The position numbers and the translations under genes are program-made. Positions 1 through 6,106 of a stretch of DNA of 9,842 bases are shown piece by piece. The stretch's first letter is position 1. The number at the start of each line of letters is the position of its first letter. The notes below the pieces were generated by a model. It was not told the DNA's origin and made no database searches. It saw only the letters and a list, made by a program, of their open reading frames with translations. This stretch comes from Phocaeicola sp. (lineage in GTDB: Bacteria > Bacteroidota > Bacteroidia > Bacteroidales > Bacteroidaceae): the NCBI GenBank assembly GCA_020026175.1, contig JAHHQV010000073.1:1-9842 (forward strand), written 5' to 3'.

Positions 1-475
1 AACTCTCCGGTAGATATAAGCGACCTGACCAGAAGTTCATTCATTTTATCGGCTGCATTGAAGTCGTATGATTTCCTTGAGACAGGAGACGTATAGGTTA
101 TGTTTGAGGTAGTCAATTCCTTTATGGCACGTAGAATCGTATCAGCACTGCATGTCCTGATTCTTGGGTGAGAGGAAAGATGCCTCATAAGATGTGTGGA
201 GACGTCCTCAATGCAAGAACCACCGCAGAAGAATACACACATGAGGGAGCGGAGTATTTGCATAATCTCGTCTGCACTCAGCAAATCTTTCAAGTAAACT
301 TGAGACTTTGCTTTCGCTGGCTCGAGATTTCACTGTAGCTGTAGCCGAAGGATTGGCAACGTTTTCCTAAGGTTGAATCAATCACATTGGATAAAAGAGC
401 ATCAAATTGCTCCATGATTGAAAATATTCCGCCAAAAGGGGTGATTTTCTCCGATTTTATTTGTACTTTAGCCAT
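1..475 (-). pseudogene. IS1380-family transposase, N-terminal part, frameshifted and cut by window edge
   Basis: This is the N-terminal section of a DDE transposase of the IS1380 family as found in Bacteroides. The first frame starts at the ATG at 473-475 and reads MAKVQIKSEKITPFGGIF, then MEQFDALLSNVIDSTLG and FGYSYSEI, all close to what I recall of this family's N-terminus. After YSEI (about position 326) the frame runs through about 14 unrelated residues to a TGA near 290. The family sequence resumes in another frame at about 251 with RSLMCVFFCGGSCIEDV, STHLMRHLSSHPRIRTCSAD and TILRAIKEL, and stays open to position 1. The codons between the two halves fall inside a palindromic insertion (repeat at 252-328). 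The catalytic core lies beyond the window. A longer open frame begins at 535, but its first 20 codons do not resemble the family. The gene as seen should give no full-length transposase unless a frameshift is used. Family call is confident; the exact IS is not known. Confidence 0.85.
252..328. repeat. Palindromic insertion of about 75 bp inside the transposase
   Basis: This stretch interrupts the IS1380 transposase between YSEI and RSLMC. It is an imperfect palindrome centred at 296/297. The outer arms are AATCTCG (264-270) and CGAGATT (323-329). The middle arms are GCAAA (281-285) and TTTGC (307-311). The inner arms are TTTCAAGT (288-295) and ACTTGAGA (298-305), with a two-base loop. About 74 bases separate the two conserved codons, which is not a multiple of three, so the insertion causes the frameshift. 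It resembles a REP- or MITE-like small palindromic element carrying no gene. Its exact ends are uncertain by several bases, and no clear target duplication was seen. Confidence 0.6.
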
Positions 476-615
476 GTCAGATGAAGATTTATGAACTTTT
501 ATTAGCAACACTAAGTTTAGTGAATCTTTTGACATGACAAAGTACTGGGCAATATATTATTACTCAATACTTTAATTTATTTTTTTGAAATGTGTTGCAG
601 ATTTAAGGATAATAA

Positions 616-658
616 AAAAACAGCAATCAAAGCCTACAAGACCTTGATTGCTGTTTTT
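616..658 (-). terminator. Rho-independent terminator of the NifX-like gene
   Basis: A perfect 15-bp inverted repeat, AAAAACAGCAATCAA (616-630) and its complement (644-658), encloses a 13-base loop. Read on the minus strand, it ends in a run of seven T (620 down to 614). It begins 18 bases downstream of the stop codon of the NifX-like gene. Because both arms carry A/T runs it could also stop plus-strand transcripts, which would insulate the IS element from the operon. Confidence 0.85.
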
Positions 659-676
659 CCATCCTAATTGAATTTA

Positions 677-1051
677 TCAATGATTATGACACTGATGGTC
701 TCCATCGCCATGATGGTTGCATCCCTCGCCGGAATCTTTCAGTTCACCTTTAAGATATGCCTCAACAACCTCCATCACAGCACCGCTGCAACCTCTCACT
801 ACACTGATACCACAAGATGCCAGCTTGTTTACAGCACCTGTACCCATACTTCCGGCAAGCATCACTGTCACTCCATCTTCCTGAAGTTTTGATGCTATGT
901 TCGACTTACATCCGCAGCCTTCGGGCGACGGCATTACTTCTGTCTTTACAATACTGTTACTATCATCTGCTGTAATGATAGTGTAAAACTCACAATGTCC
1001 GAAATGGTCATCTATTGAACCACCTCTTGTTGGTAATGCAATTTTCTTCAT
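677..1051 (-). CDS. NifX/NifB-type dinitrogenase iron-molybdenum cofactor domain protein with Cys/His-rich tail
   Basis: This 124-residue cytoplasmic protein consists of one domain of the NifX/NifY/VnfX/NifB-C-terminal family (Pfam Nitro_FeMo-Co type). The family signature is visible: N-terminal KKIALPT, then SIDDHFGHCEFYTI (residues 12-25), the GCGCKS pair (C46, C48), VMLAGSMGTGAVNKL (63-77) and GISVVRGCSG (81-90). Stand-alone members occur widely in anaerobes that do not fix nitrogen and are thought to bind or carry metal or Fe-S clusters; the physiological role is usually unknown. The last 14 residues (CNHHGDGDHQCHNH) hold two Cys and five His, suggesting metal binding. No nif genes are in the window. 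The gene lies 105 bp after marR in the same direction, with a possible small ORF ending 2 bp before its ATG, and is followed by a strong terminator. That makes it the last gene of the sulfur cluster. Family call is confident, function is inference. Confidence 0.88.
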   Translation of the reverse strand: MKKIALPTRGGSIDDHFGHCEFYTIITADDSNSIVKTEVMPSPEGCGCKSNIASKLQEDGVTVMLAGSMGTGAVNKLASCGISVVRGCSGAVMEVVEAYLKGELKDSGEGCNHHGDGDHQCHNH

Positions 1052-1053
1052 TT

Positions 1054-1140
1054 CTATTTATTTTTTATTATACCGACGTCTTGCCTCCATTCTGCTTTCT
1101 TTCTCCAAATATCAGGGAATAAAAGTAAATGACAAGCCAT
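1054..1140 (-). CDS. Possible small ORF (28 codons) between marR and the NifX-like gene
   Basis: An intact ATG-to-TAG frame fills most of the 105-bp gap. It starts 16 bp after the marR stop and ends 2 bp before the ATG of the NifX-like gene. The predicted peptide begins MACHLLLFPDIWRKK and continues AEWRQDVGIIKNK. It holds one Cys-His pair near the start and is basic in the second half. I do not recognise it. The tight fit to both neighbours is the only argument that it is translated; a short frame can arise by chance, and no clear ribosome binding site was seen. It could instead act only as translational coupling for the following gene. Confidence 0.25.
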   Translation of the reverse strand: MACHLLLFPDIWRKKAEWRQDVGIIKNK

Positions 1141-1156
1141 CACAATACCGATTATG

Positions 1157-1522
1157 TCACTTCTTCTTGTTGAAAAAATCATCCAATATTTCTGGAACGG
1201 GAATACCTTCATTCTTCAGACGGTCCAAGCATGTCAATGCTTCGCCTGTGAGCGAGAAATAAATCTGCCGCTTATCTTTGTCGCCAAAGTTACGTACTAT
1301 GAAATCCTTATCTTCCAAGACTCTCAAGACTTTCGACAGATGTGATGCCCTCAGCCCTGTACGCAAAGATATTTCGCCTGCTGCCACACTGTCTCTTCCT
1401 ATACAGCACATAGCCATCGCTTCATTAAGTGACACTCCATATATTTCTATAAGAGAATCTTCAAGTTCAGAAACAGCCTTATACAGGTCTCTCATCATGC
1501 AAATACACCATATTTTTTCCAT
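1157..1522 (-). CDS. MarR-type winged-helix transcriptional regulator (small)
   Basis: This 121-residue protein has a winged helix-turn-helix. The helix-turn-helix region is SVAAGEISLRTGLRASHLSKVLRVL split over residues 45-69, and the wing spans FIVRNFGDKDKRQIYFSLT (74-92), which matches the D-(K/R)-R wing and closing L-T-x-x-G of the MarR family. It is shorter than typical MarR proteins (about 140-150), with brief flanking helices. Adjacent cysteines C39-C40 lie just before the DNA-binding domain and might sense oxidants or reactive sulfur (inference). Start choice is open: the ATG at 1522 is the longest, but ATGs at 1498 and 1495 begin MMRDLYKAV. A near-consensus -7 box at 1534-1541 would leave almost no leader for the upstream start, which favours the later ones. 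The gene lies 86 bp after the four-domain sulfur oxidoreductase in the same direction, so that gene is its likely target. Confidence 0.8.
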   Translation of the reverse strand: MEKIWCICMMRDLYKAVSELEDSLIEIYGVSLNEAMAMCCIGRDSVAAGEISLRTGLRASHLSKVLRVLEDKDFIVRNFGDKDKRQIYFSLTGEALTCLDRLKNEGIPVPEILDDFFNKKK

Positions 1523-1533
1523 TTATAAATGCT

Positions 1534-1541
1534 AAAAGATA
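1534..1541 (-). promoter_or_regulatory. Weak candidate -7 box for marR
   Basis: On the minus strand this reads TATCTTTT, one base off the Bacteroidetes consensus TAnnTTTG. It directly follows the terminator hairpin of the upstream gene and sits 12 bases before the first possible marR ATG (1522), or 36-39 before the later ones. No -33 TTTG was found at proper spacing, so confidence is low. Readthrough from the upstream gene is the alternative. Confidence 0.3.
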
Positions 1542-1601
1542 AAGTTGAGGAAGTATATATCATCTCATAAAAATGAAACATGATATATACAACCTCAACT
1601 T
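1542..1601 (-). terminator. Long hairpin terminator/attenuator between the sulfur oxidoreductase and marR
   Basis: The arms are 22 bases each (1542-1563 and 1580-1601) with only two adjacent mismatches. The outer stem is AAGTTGAGG with CCTCAACTT, the inner stem is GTATATATCAT with ATGATATATAC, and the loop is 16 bases. The hairpin begins 7 bases after the oxidoreductase stop codon. On the minus strand it is followed by a broken T-rich tract (TTTATCTTTT), so termination may be incomplete and let some transcripts continue into marR. The palindromic arms could also be a binding site for the MarR protein, which is unproven. Confidence 0.65.
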
Positions 1602-1607
1602 GTATGA

Positions 1608-4070
1608 TTAAATAAACAAGTTTACGTTAGCCTTCTCAGCCCTTTCCATATATGTAGCCACACCACCTATGGTAACATTGTCCATAAGTTCCTCCTTCTT
1701 TACTCCCATCACATCCATAGACATCTGACATGCTATAAATTCCACTCCATTGTCTACAGCCTGTTGTCTGAGCGATTCCAAAGACTCTATTCCCTTGTTC
1801 TTCATGATATACCTCATCATCCTAGAACCTATACCCCACATGTTCATCTTCGACAGGGCCAGTTTTTTAGTTCCTGAAGGAAGCATCATTCCAAACATTT
1901 TTCCGAATATGTCTTTCTTTACCTCCGGCTTATTATCCTTTTTGATGGCATTAAGTCCCCAAAATGTAAAGAATATGGTAACTTTCTTTCCTGTGGCTGC
2001 TGCACCATTTGCGAGTACAAAGGTAGCAAGAGTTTTATCAAGGTCATCACTAAATAGTATAAAAGTTTTACCTTTTTCTGTTTCTGTCTGTCTCACAACC
2101 TCAGCCGCACAAGGAGTAGCCTTCTCTACGAGCACCTTATATATTCCAGTTTCGGATGTTGCAGAAACAAGCTTGTTTCCCGTAGTGCGGCACCACGACT
2201 CAGCATCACGCGGAAAACCAGCATCAGTAGCTTTAATCTCAAGTCTTTCTCCAGCTTTCAGTTCTTCCATACTCTTCTTCAATTTCAATATCGGACCTGG
2301 ACACTGCAATCCGCAAGCATCAACTTTCACTGTCCCGGCTTCCGAAACCGATTCTACAGCACACGAGCAAGTTCCACTCTCAATATTTCCACATTGTTCA
2401 GAAACGTTTTCCGGTACACTTACTTTTGCCATAGCAGCCTTGTATGTCTTCAATCCACCTATAAGGTTCCTTACATCGGCTAAACCGTTCTCCTTTAATA
2501 TATTCGATGCCAGATACCCTCGCAATCCAACTCCGCAATACACCAATACAGATTTGTCGGCAGGTATTTCGTCCAGTCTTTCGCGCATATCATCAAGTGG
2601 TATATTGACCGAACCATCTATATTACCCAAAGAATATTCATCAGAAGTACGTACATCGACAAGAGTAACCCTATTCAAATCAGCATCACGCAACTCTCTC
2701 CAATACAGAGGTGTCATCTTTCCCGAAAGAATGTTTCCTGCCACATATCCCGACAAAGCTACCGGGTCTTTAGCCGAAGAAAACGGTGGAGCATAAGCAT
2801 GTTCCAGACGAACCAAATCATACACTGTTCCGTTGTTCTTTATCACAATAGCAAATTCGTCTATTCTTTTATCCACTCCATTATAGCCTACAATCTGTGC
2901 ACCATATAATCTGCCGTCCGAAGGAGAAAACACAATTTTTATATCCATTTGTAAAGCTCCCGGATAATAACCTGCATTTGATCCCGAATGAATAGTTGCA
3001 GTCAAATATGGAATTTCCATTTGTTTCAGCCTTTTGGCAGCCAATCCGGTAGATGCAACTGTCATATCGAACACTTTTGCAATACCCGTTCCTATCGAAC
3101 CTTCATATTTCATTTTATTTCCAAAAACCATATTGTCGGCAACTATTCTTGCCTGACGATTGGCCGGGCCTGCCAGAAAATTAAGCCATGGCTTGCCGGT
3201 TATGGGATGAGGATACTCTATGGCGTCACCAACTGCATATACGTTTTCATCCGATGTCTGTAGATACTCGTTCACATATATACCTCGCATCTCTCCCAAT
3301 CTGATACCAGCTTCAGAAGCCAGCCGTATCTCTGCCCTCACTCCTATCGACAATATAACGAGGTCTGTATCCAAAGATATACCTGATTTAAAATTCACCT
3401 TTAAGAAATTATCCTTTGTCGAGAACGAATCTACAGCCTGTTCCAGATACAATTTCACTCCCTTCTGTTGCAAATGTTCGTGAACCAATGCTGCCATAGA
3501 ATAATCAACAGGTCCCATTACCTGGTTAGACATTTCTACTATTGATACATCTATTCCTACATGCTTTAGATTTTCAGCCATTTCCAATCCTATGAATCCG
3601 GCACCAACAATAACAGCACGCTTTACGTTGTTATTATCTATATATTTCTTTATATTATCAGTATCATTCACATTGCGAAGAGTGAATATTCCCTTGCTGT
3701 CAATACCTTTCAATGGCGGTACTACAGGAGATGCTCCAGGCGAAAGAAGAAGCCTGTCATATTGTTCAGTATATTCTCTGCCATCTTTTGTACGTACAGA
3801 GACTATCTTATTCACTGTATCTATACCTGTAACTTCAGAGTTCACTCTTACATCAATATTGAATCTCTTGCCAAAAGCCTCGGGTGTCTGAACAAAAAGC
3901 TTGTTTCTATCCTCAATAACACCCCCTATGTAATAGGGTAAACCACAATTGGCATATGAAATATACTGCCCTTTCTCAAACATTATAATCTCGGCTTTCT
4001 CTGTATTTCTACGAATCCTTGCTGCAGCGGTAGCTCCACCGGCTACACCTCCTACTATTAGATACTTCAT
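1608..4070 (-). CDS. Four-domain sulfur-transfer oxidoreductase: CoA-disulfide/persulfide reductase + rhodanese + TusA + DsrE-like
   Basis: This 820-residue cytoplasmic flavoprotein is a fusion. Residues 1-450 form an FAD/NAD(P)H disulfide oxidoreductase of the CoA-disulfide-reductase/NADH-oxidase type. Visible in it are FAD motif VGGVAGG (6-12), active-site SYANCGLPY with Cys42, second nucleotide motif VGAGFIGLE (155-163), VYAVGDA (277-283), and AGYYPGA and HAYAPPFSSAKDPV near Tyr369 and Tyr426. Residues about 455-550 are a rhodanese domain with loop CGVGLR and catalytic Cys512. Residues about 580-650 are TusA-like with CGLQCPGP (Cys586, Cys590). Residues about 668-820 are DsrE-like, with Cys781 in FIACQMSMDVMGV. 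A Cys-rich linker (C560, C568, C570) joins rhodanese to TusA. Such fusions reduce CoA persulfides or polysulfides and relay sulfane sulfur between cysteines; the exact substrate here is inferred. The ATG at 4070 is chosen because the longer frame (to 4247) would start inside the previous operon's terminator and adds 59 unrelated residues. Confidence 0.92.
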   Translation of the reverse strand: MKYLIVGGVAGGATAAARIRRNTEKAEIIMFEKGQYISYANCGLPYYIGGVIEDRNKLFVQTPEAFGKRFNIDVRVNSEVTGIDTVNKIVSVRTKDGREYTEQYDRLLLSPGASPVVPPLKGIDSKGIFTLRNVNDTDNIKKYIDNNNVKRAVIVGAGFIGLEMAENLKHVGIDVSIVEMSNQVMGPVDYSMAALVHEHLQQKGVKLYLEQAVDSFSTKDNFLKVNFKSGISLDTDLVILSIGVRAEIRLASEAGIRLGEMRGIYVNEYLQTSDENVYAVGDAIEYPHPITGKPWLNFLAGPANRQARIVADNMVFGNKMKYEGSIGTGIAKVFDMTVASTGLAAKRLKQMEIPYLTATIHSGSNAGYYPGALQMDIKIVFSPSDGRLYGAQIVGYNGVDKRIDEFAIVIKNNGTVYDLVRLEHAYAPPFSSAKDPVALSGYVAGNILSGKMTPLYWRELRDADLNRVTLVDVRTSDEYSLGNIDGSVNIPLDDMRERLDEIPADKSVLVYCGVGLRGYLASNILKENGLADVRNLIGGLKTYKAAMAKVSVPENVSEQCGNIESGTCSCAVESVSEAGTVKVDACGLQCPGPILKLKKSMEELKAGERLEIKATDAGFPRDAESWCRTTGNKLVSATSETGIYKVLVEKATPCAAEVVRQTETEKGKTFILFSDDLDKTLATFVLANGAAATGKKVTIFFTFWGLNAIKKDNKPEVKKDIFGKMFGMMLPSGTKKLALSKMNMWGIGSRMMRYIMKNKGIESLESLRQQAVDNGVEFIACQMSMDVMGVKKEELMDNVTIGGVATYMERAEKANVNLFI

Positions 4071-4203
4071 AACTATTGATATTTTGGTATATAACTTTAA
4101 TTCTTTATTTACAATTATTTCCTTTGGAAACTTTTTGCAAATAAAAATCTTTTCTACGATATAAGCAATACACTTAACATATATTATGATACACATAAAC
4201 CAA

Positions 4204-4233
4204 CAAACATATAAAAGACAAACGGTCGGCAAA
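4204..4233 (-). promoter_or_regulatory. Bacteroidetes-type promoter of the sulfur oxidoreductase, overlapping a terminator
   Basis: On the minus strand, a -33 element TTTG (4233-4230) is followed after 18 bases by TATGTTTG (4211-4204), a full match to the -7 consensus TAnnTTTG. The TTTG lies inside the downstream arm of the murB-operon terminator. The predicted leader is about 125 bases to the ATG at 4070. It is AT-rich and includes a small hairpin TTTCC-TTT-GGAAA (4118-4130) and a weak inverted repeat TAAG-N7-CTTA (4162-4176) that might be an operator. Spacing is one base shorter than typical, so this is a good but untested candidate. Confidence 0.55.
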
Positions 4234-4260
4234 CATTTTCTCAACATTTGCCGACCGTTT
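4220..4260 (-). terminator. Rho-independent terminator of the lipoprotein-murB-hydrolase operon
   Basis: A perfect 14-bp GC-containing stem, AAACGGTCGGCAAA (4220-4233) with TTTGCCGACCGTTT (4247-4260), encloses a 13-base loop. It lies 20 bases past the stop codon of the metallo-hydrolase gene. The downstream minus-strand sequence is T-rich (GTCTTTTATAT). It separates this operon from the sulfur cluster. Confidence 0.85.
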
Positions 4261-4280
4261 TAAAAACAATCAATTTATTG

Positions 4281-5057
4281 TCATACAATGATTTCCATTC
4301 CATCATAAGTCTGATACATACCTTCTGGAAGAATTTTTTCCACCTCTGAATGAAGGCCTATCTGATGACTGGCATGAATAAAATATGTATTCTTTGCCGA
4401 TATCTTTTCTGCCCGACCGATTGCCTGCGAAAGACTCTGATGAGTTCTGTGAGGTTCAATTCTCAAAGCATTTATAAACAGACAATCCAAGCCAGCAATA
4501 CAACCGTAACTACCTTCAGGCATATCTGTCATATCTGTTATCCAGGCCATACCACCTATACGAAACCCCAATATAGGCATCTTGCCATGTATAACCCTGA
4601 ACGGTATTATCTCAACCGACTTGCCATCCGAATTTGAAACAGCAAACCTTTTATCAGGCTCTATCATATTAAGAGATATTTTAGGCACTCCAGGATAAGG
4701 ATGCTCCACAAAACAATATGGTATTCTTTGCAACAGACGCTCTGCCGTATAATTTTCTGCATAAACAGGAACATCTCTGAATTTACAAAAAGGACGAAGA
4801 TCGTCAAGTCCACCTACATGATCATAATGTTCGTGAGTGACAAGCACTGCATCTATAGGACCAAACTTTGAAAAGCGCAACATCTGTTCACGGAAGTCAG
4901 GCCCACAATCTATCAAGATTCTCACCCCTTCCACTTCCACAAGGCCCGAACAACGCATACGCCTGTCGCGTGAGTCATTACTTTTACAAACCTCACATTC
5001 ACAACCTATCTGTGGCACTCCAGTAGATGTTCCACTACCCAAAACTGTTATCTTCAT
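4281..5057 (-). CDS. PhnP-like metallo-beta-lactamase-fold hydrolase
   Basis: This is a 258-residue cytoplasmic metallo-hydrolase. The two-metal site is complete: HEHYDH at residues 75-80, His157 (VIHG), Asp175 (WITDMTD) and a C-terminal His228 (FIHASH). N-terminal LGSGTSTGVP and the cysteine trio C19, C21, C24 (GCECEVCKS) match the PhnP subgroup, in which such cysteines bind a structural zinc. PhnP is a cyclic-phosphate phosphodiesterase of phosphonate breakdown, but no phn genes are here, and Bacteroidetes copies are usually annotated only as MBL-fold hydrolases. A phosphodiester substrate is therefore plausible but not shown. The gene starts 15 bp after the murB stop codon, so it is surely co-transcribed with it, and it is the last gene before a terminator. 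The ATG at 5057 starts directly with the conserved KITVLGSG strand, so the start is well supported. Confidence 0.88.
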   Translation of the reverse strand: MKITVLGSGTSTGVPQIGCECEVCKSNDSRDRRMRCSGLVEVEGVRILIDCGPDFREQMLRFSKFGPIDAVLVTHEHYDHVGGLDDLRPFCKFRDVPVYAENYTAERLLQRIPYCFVEHPYPGVPKISLNMIEPDKRFAVSNSDGKSVEIIPFRVIHGKMPILGFRIGGMAWITDMTDMPEGSYGCIAGLDCLFINALRIEPHRTHQSLSQAIGRAEKISAKNTYFIHASHQIGLHSEVEKILPEGMYQTYDGMEIIV

Positions 5058-5072
5058 AAACCCAAAAACTTA

Positions 5073-6083
5073 TCAAATATAGTTCACCTCAGGTAAAAGA
5101 GTCACCCCAAATCTATTCTCTACAGATTTTATAATTTCATCAGCCAAACCTATAATATTCCCTGCTGTAGCACCACCATAATTAACCAATACCAAAGCCT
5201 GTTTTTCGTACACTCCAGCCAGTCCCACACGTTTCCCTTTCCATCCACACTTATCTATAAGCCATCCTGCCGGAATCTTGATTCTATTTTCATCAAAAGG
5301 ATAATGAGGCATATCAGGATACAGAGCCAGAAGTTCATCAAACTTTTCCACACCTACGACCGGATTCATAAAGAAACTGCCGGCATTGCCAAGAACAGAA
5401 GGTTCAGGAAGTTTAGAATGACGTACATCGATAATGACATTACGCACATTATGCAAAGAAAGAGCAAGCCCCTTTTTCTCAAGCTCCAGACTTATATTAC
5501 CATATCTGATATGATAATTTTCTATCTTCGACAAACGATATGTAACATAAGTTACGATATACTTACCCTTCACATCACCTTTGAAAATACTATTACGATA
5601 AGAGTAACAACATTCTTCATTAGTAAAGTCCTTCGATGAAAGATCCTCAATACACAAAGCATGAACAGTGTTGATAATATCCTTCACCTCGACGCCATAT
5701 GCACCAATATTCTGAACAGCCGAAGCCCCTACCTCACCTGGTATGATAGAAAGATTTTCAGCACCATACAAACCATTGCAGACAGTATATTCCACAAAAT
5801 TGTCCCACACTTCTCCAGCTCCGACTTTTATATCAACATAACTGTCAGTCTCACCAACAATCTCAAATCCCTTTATAGCCGAATGTAACACAGTACCCTT
5901 AAAGTCCGAAGTAAAAAGCAGATTACTACCTCCACCAATATGCAAAAAAGGCTTGTCGTTTCTACATTCAGAAAGCAACATTACAAGTTCGTCTACAGAA
6001 GTATATTCCAAAAAACGGCTGGCTTTGACGTCCATGCCGAAGGTGTTATATGATAAAAGCGAATAATCTCTATAATCTTTCAT
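5073..6083 (-). CDS. murB: UDP-N-acetylenolpyruvoylglucosamine reductase (MurB, type I)
   Basis: This is the 336-residue FAD enzyme of cytoplasmic peptidoglycan precursor synthesis. It reduces UDP-GlcNAc-enolpyruvate to UDP-MurNAc with NADPH. The length fits the E. coli type I form (about 340). The order of motifs is complete: YNTFGMDV (12-19), FAD-binding HIGGGSNLLF (48-57), GAENLSIIPGEVGASAVQNIG split over 108-127, YRNSIFK with Tyr162-Arg163, NAGSFFMNP with the proton-donor Ser236, AGWLIDKCGWKG (272-283), and the C-terminal LLPEVNYI with catalytic Glu332. These correspond to Arg159, Ser229 and Glu325 in E. coli. The gene follows the DUF4348-like lipoprotein by 23 bp and precedes the PhnP-like hydrolase by 15 bp, indicating one operon. 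No anomalies were seen. Confidence 0.97.
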   Translation of the reverse strand: MKDYRDYSLLSYNTFGMDVKASRFLEYTSVDELVMLLSECRNDKPFLHIGGGSNLLFTSDFKGTVLHSAIKGFEIVGETDSYVDIKVGAGEVWDNFVEYTVCNGLYGAENLSIIPGEVGASAVQNIGAYGVEVKDIINTVHALCIEDLSSKDFTNEECCYSYRNSIFKGDVKGKYIVTYVTYRLSKIENYHIRYGNISLELEKKGLALSLHNVRNVIIDVRHSKLPEPSVLGNAGSFFMNPVVGVEKFDELLALYPDMPHYPFDENRIKIPAGWLIDKCGWKGKRVGLAGVYEKQALVLVNYGGATAGNIIGLADEIIKSVENRFGVTLLPEVNYI

Positions 6084-6106
6084 TTAGTCTTTTATATTTA
6101 TAATTG

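Larger units (their letters stand above)
1..540 (-). mobile_element. IS1380-family insertion sequence, 5' end (partial; outer boundary uncertain)
   Basis: The element is inferred from the transposase fragment. Its end upstream of the transposase must lie between the start codon (475) and the terminator of the neighbouring gene (616). A near-palindrome, CACTAA-GT-TTAGTG at 509-522, sits in the presumed untranslated leader. I could not identify the terminal inverted repeat or target duplication, because the other end is outside the window, so the right boundary is only a guess. The insertion lies downstream of a terminator and does not disturb the neighbouring operon. Confidence 0.5.

Noticed and set aside
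476..535. Upstream in-frame extension of the transposase (MSKDSLNLV...)
   Set aside because: These 20 codons do not resemble the family N-terminus, which begins at MAKVQIKSEK. They probably belong to the untranslated leader of the IS.
1750..2796. Long plus-strand open frame (348 codons) opposite the oxidoreductase
   Set aside because: It is antisense to the TusA, rhodanese and DsrE-like domains, whose protein motifs are unmistakable. The composition is that of a shadow frame.
4159..4184. Inverted repeat ATATAAG...CTTAACATAT as a MarR operator
   Set aside because: Only four to five bases per arm pair properly, and AT-rich leaders produce such repeats by chance. It is mentioned only as weak support within the promoter entry.
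4071..4247. N-terminal extension of 59 residues on the four-domain oxidoreductase
   Set aside because: It would start inside the terminator hairpin of the upstream operon, upstream of the promoter found, and the family begins directly at MKYLIVGG.
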